A stretch of 64,000 nucleotides of DNA from Volvox africanus (Eukaryota > Chlorophyta > Chlorophyceae > Chlamydomonadales > Volvocaceae). The stretch's first letter is position 1, and the number at the start of each line of letters is the position of its first letter. Of this stretch, positions 1 through 10,400 are shown one piece after another. The notes under the pieces were generated by a model that did no database searches, was not told the origin of the DNA, and saw only the letters and a program-made list of their open reading frames with translations. The position numbers and the translations under genes are program-made. The stretch lies in NCBI GenBank assembly GCA_030268105.1, contig BSDZ01000079.1:5912001-5976000 (forward strand), read 5' to 3'.

Positions 1-219
1 GAGCACTCAGAGCGCTCAGCTGCCGTGGCGTCAGTCAGCGCCGCAGCCGCGGCCGCAGCCGCAGCTGGCCCACCGCTGATGCACTCCGCGGCTCGTGCGC
101 CGCCGATGGCCGTGCCGGCCGGCGTGGCTGTGTTAGTACCGGCCGTACCGGTCGCGGCAGCTGGTCCTGGAGCGCCGCAGCAGCGAGCCGTTATGAGCAT
201 GCACAGGGTTGGCTGGTAA
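1..219 (+). CDS. C-terminal end of an Ala-rich protein (partial)
   Basis: Frame 1 is open from the first base to a TAA at 217-219, so this looks like the last exon of a gene that begins outside the window. The 72 visible residues are low complexity: a run of Ala, then Pro/Val/Ala-rich sequence, ending in a short basic tail (MHRVGW). No domain can be recognised. A TGTAA signal about 300 bases downstream fits a normal 3' UTR. Alanine-rich stretches are common in GC-rich algal proteins, so no function is suggested. The chance that this is an open frame without meaning is real because GC-rich DNA often lacks stops. Confidence 0.4.
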   Translation, partial: EHSERSAAVASVSAAAAAAAAAGPPLMHSAARAPPMAVPAGVAVLVPAVPVAAAGPGAPQQRAVMSMHRVGW

Positions 220-525
220 GGCGGTAAGCTGGGCAAGAGCTGCGTTGCGAGTGGGTTTCTTTCTTTTGCGGCGGGGACGGGGTGAGAGAATTTGAGCTGA
301 AAGGGCTGTGTTTGAGTGCAGCCATGATGTTGAGGAAGAGTCTGCTTGGGTATGTAAGTATGTTTCTGCATGACATTGTGAACTAACATTAAAATGGGGT
401 TGTTCAGGCTGTTGAATGGACGCGTGTGCTTGTCAGACAATGCATAGTGGCAGGGAAACTCCTCAGCAAGGGCGGAGACAGGTCACCCGTTGACAGTGGC
501 AAACCTGAGACGTGTGACGTGTTTT

Positions 526-530
526 TGTAA
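526..530 (+). terminator. Polyadenylation signal TGTAA
   Basis: TGTAA lies 307 bases after the stop of the first partial gene. In green algae this pentamer takes the place of AATAAA. It is assigned by position only. Confidence 0.45.
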
Positions 531-1870
531 CCCTCCCCCTTCCTTGGGTATATGGTCATACCTAATGCGTTGGGCCGTTATGCGGCTGGTTCTGTCAGGT
601 TATTCGTGATTCTATCCTTGGATCGGAGGGGGCGTAACAATGGAATGCGACTGCGGATTTCCGTGATTCATGGCGGCTGTGTTAAGTCATAGTTCACCGA
701 AAAGCTGCACGAGCTAACGGATTTGCTTCTGCATGAGTGCCATCAGGGGCGTTTTTGCGGCAGCTCGAGACAACTCGAGACCCGTTGCGAAGGGAGACGA
801 AGGGAGGGAAGTGAATGAGAAAGGTATGGATCCTTGCCAGTTAGGGTGTCGAATAATGAAAGGATTACGGGGACGGAAGCGCGTTGAGGGTGTGGAAATA
901 CCATTGGAGGCGGGCCTGTGCCGAGGTTATAGCCAGCGTTTGCTCCCATGGGACCGGGGTGGAGTGAGAGGCACGTAAGCGTCGAACGCCAGTGGGTCGT
1001 ATTTTTTGTCAGGTGTTGGGATTTCCGGAATATACGCTCCTGGCTGCCCCAAAGTTGTTCCGGCTGCGCGCGCGAATTGCGTCAAGTCGGTGGATGTGTT
1101 CTGGAAATTTAGCGGCGCGAATGAGGGCTCTGGGCCTGCGCAACTTGGCGTCCGAGTCCTTTAGTCAGGGATGTCGTCTTGCGACATAACCTGAGAATCA
1201 ATTTCGTCGATTTTGACGTTCTGGTTTTTTGTTAGTTCCTACAATTTTGAGGACCCCCCTGTCCTGCCCGGGCACTCAGGCGTGGGGCATTCCGTTGAGG
1301 CTTGGCAGGGAAGGAGAGAGGGGAAAACCAGGAACATAAATAGGTTTCAATGTTCTGTTAATTGACTGGCATAGTTGCTTGTGGCTTATGACTGCTCTTT
1401 AGTGGCGGTTGCGAATGCCGGCGCGACTTAGCTTTAGAGGAGTGTCATGCTCTGCGAGAATAGCCATCTGACAGTAGTATGTTTACCCTTTTCAGTCCTT
1501 GCTAGTTGTAGCAGCTGGTGCGGGGATGACAAGGGTTCGGGATTTTTGAATGTTTGAAGGATAATGCAGCAAGATATATCTGAGCCGGAGCGCGGTGATG
1601 GTAACTTTTAACATTTACATGCATGATCGGTTTATACTAGTCGTATGGCCATTGCGATTGTTGTTTACTTGCTGGTAAATAGTTGTCCAAGCCGCAAACG
1701 GCTTTAGTTCACATTAGTTATTTTTCAACCATGTGCTCGATCATTATTGATACATTACAAACTGTTACATCTCTTTCGATTGAATATGTGGCAGCCGAGG
1801 TTTTCTTTGTTACATACAAAACTTTCCCTTCCTTATGCCATTTCTACCATCTGTATGCTTGCTAGACACG
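531..1870. other. Intergenic region, no gene seen
   Basis: Only short frames of 60-81 codons without family features occur here. The base composition becomes AT-richer after about 1560. The right end probably holds the 3' UTR of the minus-strand reticulon-like gene. Confidence 0.5.
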
Positions 1871-1875
1871 CTTAC
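1871..1875 (-). terminator. Polyadenylation signal (TTACA on +) of the reticulon-like gene
   Basis: The reverse complement is TGTAA, 358 bases after the stop codon at 2233. Further copies occur at about 1757-1812, so alternative ends are possible. Confidence 0.4.
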
Positions 1876-2232
1876 ACCTCTTGACATCGTCTTCATGTTT
1901 ATATCAAATATGACCACGCGTCGAATAACGCTGAAATGAAAGGTTCAATGACACTCAGTGACATATACACTGTGTGCACACCTCCCACGGGGTTGATGGC
2001 ACACGACTACAAATACACACGTACTGGTCATTGTTATCTAGTACATGTATTCATGCTGCAACTATACTGCATAACCCGTACATTGCAGCCTCACCACTCT
2101 CATTATCATCATGCAGGATCCATACAAGCTAACATTTCCCACGCCTACCATCCATGAAATGCAATTGGCCAGGAGGGAGTTATCAAAGATGCATCAGCAC
2201 GGCCGACCCCTCAACCATCTTTAAGATTTCGT

Positions 2233-4533
2233 TCAATTAATCTTCTGCTTGCGCGGCGTCGGCGTTAAGTCAAACTTGGTCATGGCATTGGCCGCCGCAT
2301 TTGTCATCGGCGTAAGCACTGCTTTCTTAATAGTCTTGCTCACAGGTTCGATGCGTTTCTGGAACGTGGCATACTGCACTCAGAGAACGGCAAGATGGAT
2401 GCAACAGAACGAATGGATCAATACACAAAATGGCACATGTATCCATGCTGCGGATACAGGTTCAACGGAATACTAATTGTGAAGCACAAAAGGCCCCTAG
2501 CCCCTAATCTTCAATCAATTATGCATCTTACCTCGTCTGGCTTAGCCAAAGCACGGCCGTATGCAAGGATGACGAAGCCGGCCACAAACCGATCCATGTT
2601 GGACAACAAGAAGAACATTACGCTTAGAGGGCCAACGACCATCACCGCCCGGATTCGACGGTCGAATTTCTCGAATTGGGTCTGTGGAAGGGCAATTTCG
2701 CATTTGCCAGTGGGAAGGCGAGTATCAGTCATATAAAGAAGTCCATTGCAACCTAATTTCAAGTTATTCCAAGCTGCACCATCAGCCCAGCTCTGGAAGT
2801 GCGACCAGTGCATAAGAACTTACATGAGCCTTGTTATATACATCCGCCACCACGGCATCAATGGGCTTCTTGTACACCTTGTATGTCAATGGCACCGTGA
2901 AAGCCCCCAGGTGCAGGAGAAGCAGAAGTGTAACCGCATCGAGAGCGCGGCCTGCCGCTGACAGCAGCCATAGGCCCAGGCCAACCTGGACGTGGCGCAG
3001 AAAAGCGGAAGGGCGGCATGGTGCTTATCCAACAAGCAAGTGCAGGCATTTTTTGGTCCCGCATGGCATCTACCCTTAGGAAGTGACAAGGCCTGAAACA
3101 TCCCCACTGTGTCTTTGTGATCATGGCATCTTTCTCCGCACGCACCACGCACCTCCAAGGTGTGCAATGGGTCCAGGCCCTTAAGATGGCGATCAAGCAG
3201 CGCAGCGGCAGCACTAGCAGCGCCGCTCAGCGCAGCACTAAGCACATGCGTAATGGATGAGTCAGTCCAATTGCAGCGCTCTTGGTAACGTGGCGCAAAG
3301 GCGCCACGGATGAAGTTGAAGGAGAGGTAAATCAGCAGCGTGTAGCAAAGGCCTGCAGCGTATTCGCAGGCTGGTCAACTTATTTTAAGGGGAACCCCAC
3401 CGAGTTTGCACATGCAGCTGCGCCGGAACCACAGGACTCTGGGATTAACGGCATAAGAGAAAATTACAGTACACTCGCCATGACTACAACATACTTGACA
3501 GCAAGGCGAGCATCAGCGTAGGCCCAAATGATGGCATACCAAGATCGGTGTTATTAGAATACTTACACAAAGCAACTGACAATATCAACCCCCTGGTTAA
3601 TAGGCAGATGCAATCTACACTCAGACATTTAAGCAACCAACTAGCTGCAAGCGCACCTGTAATGAAGGTAACTGAGCTGTTGAGTATAGCGCGAACAACC
3701 AACCACGCCAGCAAACCGCAGACGAAGTAAAACGCCGAGCGGACCTGCGATGTGCAAGAACCAAGGATGCCGCTGATGTTATGGCACATACAAGCTCCGC
3801 GAAATGTTTCAACCAAGTTCCATACCTTGTTATTCCACAGGATCGTGTCGGAGATGAAGGCATTGTAATCCAACTGCGATAAAGGGTACATCTGTCGATA
3901 AAGCTACGGAGTCAACGCAAGACCGACCTACAACCCGACCTAGCTCAGAATAGCGTCATGTATCATTCATTCCCCGCACCATGTCGCCCGCCGTAGAGGC
4001 CATCATCGCTGGAGTAGCAGGCGTGGGTGGGTTGACGTTGAAATCCAGCTGCAGCGAAAACCGGACGGGCTCATATCATTAAGGACGGGAGAACCCCTCA
4101 CACCGACAGCGACATTATCCTGCAAGTGAATTTACTATGGTATACCGATACTATACGGTAACCACCTGTTTGGCCGGATTGACCTCGGGAGAGGCAGCAG
4201 GAGCCTCGGGAACGTCTGGTGTCGAATCCGGCTGCGGAGAACCGAAGGCTGTCTGTGTATCACAGCAAATGACATGAAGGTCATCAAGTGATATAACACA
4301 TATGCGCTTTAGGAAAGAAGCTGCCGTAAGATGTGATGGCAAGTTGCCGCCCAAAGACGTGCCGCAAATCGGCGTACATACATCACCCTGAATAAGCATA
4401 TTATTCTCACCTTCATCTCTGTAGCAGTTTGCTTAAATGCGCTTGAAAGCGGACTATCGGAGGAGATAACTTTCCTTGCGTTGTCAAGTAACTTCCCGGT
4501 TGCATCTTTACCGGGCAAATCGTACTCTGTCAT
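2233..4533 (-). CDS. Reticulon-like ER membrane-shaping protein
   Basis: Nine exons: 4533-4411, 4252-4166, 4048-3980, 3891-3826, 3744-3657, 3352-3153, 2985-2824, 2681-2532, 2373-2233; all phases agree and give 361 residues. Residues 1-93 are polar and Pro/Ala-rich. A reticulon homology domain follows: the entry motif DTILWNNK resembles the plant LLWRNKK motif. Two long hydrophobic hairpins come next, one spread over exons 5-6, the other over exon 7 and ending in TVPLTYKVYKKPIDAVV, which matches the TVP-x-LYEKYED-x-VD end of plant reticulons. Unlike a plain reticulon it continues with another hydrophobic stretch (exon 8, AVMVVGPLSVMFFLLS) and a basic tail (PRKQKIN). Reticulons wedge into the outer leaflet of the ER membrane and curve tubules. 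Family assignment is from motif resemblance only; a distant relative such as a REEP-like protein cannot be fully excluded. Confidence 0.8.
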
Positions 4534-5075
4534 ACTGAAGCGTATTCAAAGAATACCTTGAGAAGTCTGCAATCAGTCCAAGCGATACAAACCTGTCAGA
4601 AGGCGCGAACGTCAGGCAGCATCGCTGAGGAACGTTACGAAAAAAGGACGTTACCAAAGTTGTTCAAATACTTATGAATGAATTGTATAGTAATATGCAC
4701 AGGTATGAGTGGTCGAACAACGCGAGTCTCCGGAAGGCAGTGCTTTCCCGGACCAAACATGCATAAGCAAAGCATATTTAGTTGAATTCCTTTCTTCGTA
4801 AGTTGCTCCAAGCTTTTGGGGAAGTTAAAGCCACACCTTTAGGGCTGTCTGAAGGCTCCGATCTTCAGGGTGTTGCGGTTTCGAATTGTCTATGTTATTC
4901 TCTGCCCACTCGAGAGATAAGATGTTGCCAGGTAGACAATATTAGTACTACTATTCCTGGCACATGTTAAGGTTAAGAGTTTTGGCCATCGATGATGCAC
5001 GACAGTACGGCAACCGGGGTGGAGGGAGTAGGCCAAGAAGCGAGCCAGGCCTGATGCTTTCGTCCGATCATCATG
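4534..5075. other. Upstream region of the reticulon-like gene; no gene seen
   Basis: The stretch should hold the promoter and 5' UTR of the gene to its left. I see no convincing coding exon; one 62-codon frame at 4782-4970 lacks features. Confidence 0.4.
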
Positions 5076-5080
5076 TTACA
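5076..5080 (-). terminator. Possible polyadenylation signal (TTACA on +)
   Basis: TGTAA on the minus strand, about 700 bases after the stop at 5782. Nothing else coding is seen between 5081 and 5781, so this stretch is probably 3' UTR and spacer. Confidence 0.3.
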
Positions 5081-5781
5081 GACCGATTTAATAGCATGTT
5101 GCGTATATTATAAAAAAATCAGCCTAATTGGCTAGCGGCAAACGACATGCAATTCAAGCCTGCGCCTGATCCAGGCATCCATATCGGTTAATGCTCATTC
5201 GAACGCTCATCATAATGTAAACGCTCATGCTAACGTACAGGTAAAGGCACAAAAGAATTATGTCTTGGCTAGCAACTCTCTTATGGCAAACCTCGAGGCA
5301 AACTTGATCATGAAAACAGATACACATATACACTCAAGCTACTATGTTGGACGGTACATAGTGGCCACTTCCATCTAGCTTAGCTTTCAATACCCGCTGT
5401 CGACTTGGGGCTTTCAAAAGTCGTCTGTAAGGATATGCATGACCGCGGTCGTCCGAGTTGGAGAGCCAAACGATAATACCTGTAAAATGGACACCCAGCA
5501 AGAAGAGACATTGCGATGCATGGCAAGCGAATCAAATGCTTTGCATCAATACGTTGTCAGCATAAGCCTGGATCCAAAGCTCTGCGATGTTAACTAATTT
5601 TTCCTGGCCAGCGCCATCCTGCTGCTAAACCGCACGCTTCCCACCCTCAATAGGCTCAATTAACGTATTATGGCCGTTCACTGCCAGCTGCGCCCTGTTC
5701 CATACCGCGTCTTGTGCTCTTTGCAAAGCTATAGCCTACGACCGGGGAAGCCACATGTGGAGACGAACCAAGCCCCTGCAA

Positions 5782-7104
5782 TCACACCTTTGCCGCGCTG
5801 TTTGACTGGGTGGTGCTCATAATGCCGCGGCTGTTGTCACCGTGGTGCGTATCGTCTATCCCTTGGAAAGCACGGGCAGGTGTTGTAGAGTGTGGCGAGC
5901 GCGAGGACTGCGCCAATGTGTCGCAAAAGGGTGACGACCAATAGCCCCCATCACTCAGCTTCCCCGCGGGACTCGGCTCTGCGGTAGCGCAAGACGGCTC
6001 CATGAACAGATGCCGGGTGTTGTGCAGCGCTCGGAGGACATCGGCAGAGATGTTGGCGACGTCGTCAGCCTGGGTGGCGGTGGTGGTGTTCCGTAGGAGT
6101 TTTAATACATGCACCATGGGAAATGCCTTGCATGCGCCTGCAGCTGTTCTGGACGGCAGTGGAATGTCTAGTACCTCGGTAGCTTGAGTCAGCTGCTCAA
6201 AAACCGGCAGCACCATGTCTTGGAGCACGCCCATGAGCCGCTCCTTGTAGCCCTCCAAATCCGCATTGTCTGGTAAGGCATAAAAGAAGGGCAGGTTCAC
6301 CAAACACACAGAAATATAGCCACGGACAGGTAGGGGCTGCAGTTGCACGCCCGTTGCTCCAGAGCCACCCCTGCTCTCACGCCTATTTCTTCCATATAAA
6401 GAATGTCCTGTGGATTTTCTGCAAGGGCAGAGCAGATGCTCGGCCAGATACGAGAAGCGCACAACGACACATCACTACTACGGCCCGGTACAGGAATGCC
6501 ACCATCGCGATGTGTTAGGGATGTGACTCTTTTCTTAACCAGTTCAAGCTTGATGCATGACTCTCCGGGTATACCACTTTCCCCACTCACGTTGGCTTAG
6601 GAGCGACATGCGAGCAAGGGCTCCTTCCAGTTCAGTCCGCAGTGCCTGGTTGTCCTTGCGGGCAAGCTCCAGCAACTGCATATTTGGCAAATGGGTCCGC
6701 CTTATAAATCAGATGTGCCTACGCCTTCTCCATTAAAGAGTGGGGACGATGTTCCCACGCGGTGACTTGAGGAAAAGCTGACAAAAAAACCGTTGGCACA
6801 CCTGTCGGTGATCGCAAACTGCATCCTCATTCCCTTGCATAATTGCCATAAACCTGTCGAGGTCACACATGTTGAGCTCTGTCTGCATATCTGCGTCCTT
6901 TGCTAGCGGCCGCACAGAAATTTTGAAGTCCCCCTGAACGCTGGGGCTGAATATTCGACGTAATATTGAAAAACATTTCGACCATGCAGATAGCATCAGC
7001 GATGCCGGTAAGCTGACTGGAAGGCTCAGGAGCCAACCGATGCTGGTCATGGACATGGGGGCACCCTGAAGCTTGTGGTTTGCTTCTGCAACTTGATGCT
7101 CCAT
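5782..7104 (-). CDS. Predicted coiled-coil protein, unrecognised
   Basis: Three exons are well supported: 6933-6802 (acceptor CAG, 44 codons), 6675-6591 and 6407-5782, with matching phases (0, 1, 1) and a TGA at 5782. The first exon starts at the ATG at 7104; its donor is unclear, because the best-phased choice is GTCAGC near 7029-7024. The exon at 6675 encodes a charged helix with heptad-like leucines (LLELARKDNQALRTELEGAL), typical of a coiled coil. The last exon contains LEGYKERLMGVLQDM and a Leu-rich helical stretch, then a polar Ser/Thr-rich tail. Total is roughly 280 residues. I do not recognise a family. The gene is divergent from the F-box gene to its right, 314 bases apart. Confidence 0.5.
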
Positions 7105-7418
7105 ATCGTGTGAACACGCTCCTCGTACTCTATACCAGTATACAGTAACGAAGATGCGGATGGTTTTTAAGCTGTCTCTGACTCAGCGAAACGAGAACGA
7201 CGGAGCTTCAAGACCAGTAGTAGGCCGGTAGTGTATAATCCACGCGTTGTAACAACCTTGATGCATGATAACATTCCATGAATCGGGCTTTCGGCAAATA
7301 CAACGTACGGCCATCGAATCCAGGAAACCTGACAGCCCTAGAGTCAACCCGGAGCCCGGTCCTTTGCATCATCAACATCATCGACATATATGTTCATATT
7401 TAGTTCGCTCGGTCACCG
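7105..7418. promoter_or_regulatory. Divergent promoter region between coiled-coil and F-box genes
   Basis: 314 bases separate two divergently read start codons, so both promoters and 5' UTRs should lie here. No clear TATA box or repeated motif was identified. Confidence 0.4.
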
Positions 7419-10400
7419 ATGAATGCCTTGTCGGATCCCGCATCCATGACCGATAACATCGGCCATGGAGAGCGTGCTCCGCTAAGCAGCACTGAGAAAG
7501 TCTTTCATGATCCAAACCTACTACATTACATTGCAATATATCTCAAACCTCGCGGCAGGCTTGCCTTCTCTACGCTAAGCAGGGCCTGCACTGCTAGTGT
7601 TATGGTGCCTGACTTTTGGGACAGCATTTCTGGAAGTATAATCGAAAGAAATGGCGCAGTAAAGAAAGCCTCATGGTCATACAGCGAGGCCGCACAATAC
7701 GGCAACCGCCTGGGCTGCGTCTTGCGGCAGTACGGGCGGTTCTGCACGCGCCTCCACCTGGCCGATTGCGCCTGGCTGCAGGTGACGGGTCTTGAGGATC
7801 TTGCACGGTGAGGCTTGCGCGTAATGCTAATGTCACGGGGTTGGGCATCGGCCGCCAGTATCAGCGACCACCCTTTGGCAGCCATGTCTTTCGCGGATAT
7901 CGCCAGTAGCTGGAACCCAGGTTGCGGCAATCTCTGATTGCGTTACAAGTCTGCTTTTTTCTCTCGCATCTCGTTGTTCGCCGGTAGACCTATTGCAACG
8001 CCATTTCCGGCAATGTCCCAGGGGTCCCATACATCTCAACACGGTGTGATGTCCGTCCGTCACACCCCTCTGCGTTACCCTGCCGAGCATACCTCTGATG
8101 TGTTTGTCACAGTCCCGCCCCTCTTCCTGCGTTACCTCAAGACACGGTCCCCTGATTCCACCACATTGCTTCACTGTTTCCGCACCCGCACTAATTTATC
8201 GGGCACACGCAGATGTAGCAACCTGGTGCATTTGGACATGTCCGGATGCAGGTACGAGGTTTGTTGTGTCCTATGGGGTGAACGTAGAGGAGTGGAAAAG
8301 CTTTTTTGTTTCATCATTTTTGCGCAAACGTTTGAAGAGTTATATATCTGCACACATGGGGTTTGCCGGCCTTGGCAAGTTGTTCCTCCGCGAGTTTGTG
8401 AAAGCCAAGCACTCTGTAAGGCAGCCCGCTTCGCAGCGGAATGACGCGGACCAACCTAGTCAAGGGCCTATGCCTAGCTTTTAGTTCCACCCAGGCCAAT
8501 GCCCTCAGGAAAAGCATAGGGGATCAAGGAAAAGGCCCTTCTTAAGGACAAGGCGCTTGTGCAGCATGACCAACGAGGTTGCAGCAGTTGGTCCATGGTG
8601 CTACGTGTGCTCCTCGCATGGCGGCAGCAGCTGTGGGGGATCGCCGCTAAGTGCATATTTCACAGGCCGTGGGCAGGCAGTACGTGCAGGGGCTTAATGT
8701 TGGACTAAATGTGGGACTGCGTGGTTGACGTGTCAGTCGCGGTGGAGTCGACCTTCCACTACGTCCTGTCCCCGGCGCAAGACAAGGGTGGGACAGAGAC
8801 CTGGGGTATAGCCTGCCTTCTGTTCTCGTATATTCATCATCTGACAAACATATTATTTGCTCCAGCGTACCCCCCGCCGCCACACTCGCGTGCGCCACCC
8901 ACACGAGGGTTGGCTTGGTCAACCATACCCCCCAATCCTTCCCCACCTCAGTCAGCGCCCTGCCGACCCTATCACCCCAACTACCAGCACAACTTCCGAA
9001 CGCGCGCGGCTCCGTCCCTGAACCGCGGTCTGCTCGCAAATCTCCAACAGCGTGTACTGCGCCCCCTCTCAGACAAATATTTTGGACGGGGAGACAGCGG
9101 CTTGCCCCAGCCGCCATCGCCATGAAGCTCTCTCGCTGCCCGCCCCGCTCCAACTCCCCACCAGGCACTACTCCGTAGACCTGCTCGGTCACGTCGTGCG
9201 GCACTGCCCCTCCCTCAGGTCATTAATGGCAAGGTGAGTGGTGGAGAAAGTTGGACGCCTGACTACAGGGACCCAACGACAGCCACATGATTTTTTGAAA
9301 GACAACATTCTGGAGGCGGGGCCCTATGGATTGGCAAGGCTTGGGGTAGACAACAATGTGACGTACGCTCTCTCAGAGGCCTTCGGATCCGGACCTTCCG
9401 AGACCAAAAGTGAACAAAATATACACAAAAGCAGAGAACCAGAAACAGTCAAACACCACGTATCATCTTGAGCAGGGGGAACTCGCTTAGGGAACGGTGC
9501 TATAGTATTGCGTCCTTGCGTTGCTGAGTCTCCTAAGAAACGGGGCCTGGCATAGCAAGGGAGCAACGTGTCGAAGCCTGCACCTGCCGCCTTCCATTTG
9601 CTAAGCAGCTGCGGCCCTGGCTCTGAAACCAGTAGGCCTGAGCAACGGAACCAAAGAAACTGCTCCCATATGACTACGGTACATGGGAAAGGTCGGTTTG
9701 CTCCGCCTCAGCTCTTTCAAGTTTGATTCGGACGCCCGAAAATTCCGCTAAAGAAGTTGAGACGGTTTCCGACACCGTCTTGTGAGAACACACAAGCAGC
9801 AAGGACCCAACAGTTGGTGAATATCGGGAAGGTGCAGCGGCCGCGGGAGAGAACAATCTCACGCAAGCGTTACCACAGCAGGTCTTTTCGGGGGTCCTTT
9901 TCGGGAGCACCCACGGAGCTACCCGCTAACTGGGTAGGCCCTAAAATGTTCCGGGGTCCCCCGAAATCTGCAAAAGCAGTTCCGGGGCACAGAACTGGTA
10001 CTTCATAGGAGTGCTACAATAACCTATAGTGGGCTCCCATAGCGCCAACCTATCGAGTCATAAGGTTCTGAAGCCAGTAGTTGTCCCAGGAACTGGACCT
10101 TGCTTTCCTCAAAAACGTCCCGGGTAAATCCGAGGAGAAGTATTTTTCTTCAGGGGGGGACATATGTTTCCCCAGAAAAGTCGCGCTTTACGCAGCCAAA
10201 ACAGCCCCCGAGGTCCTCGGAGCGGGTCCAACACGTTTACGGGCATTTTCGGAAAAAGGCTAACGTTTCCAGACTCCGTCCGGGGTGATGTTCCATGCGC
10301 CATACATGACGGCCCGTTGGCAAATTAGGTAACCGCACCAACGCTTCGTCTCTCTGGTCCCCTGACTAGCGGCAGCCAATAAGGTCGGCCTGGTATCCGC

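Noticed and set aside
3484..3560. Exon-like frame WYAIIWAYADARLAVK in the reticulon-like gene
   Set aside because: Exons 5 and 6 join in matching phase 1 across this segment and complete one membrane hairpin; including it would break the frame.
8659..8712. LRR-like exon AVGRQYVQGLNVGLN
   Set aside because: It would need phase 0, while the neighbouring exons are phase 2 on both sides and join directly.
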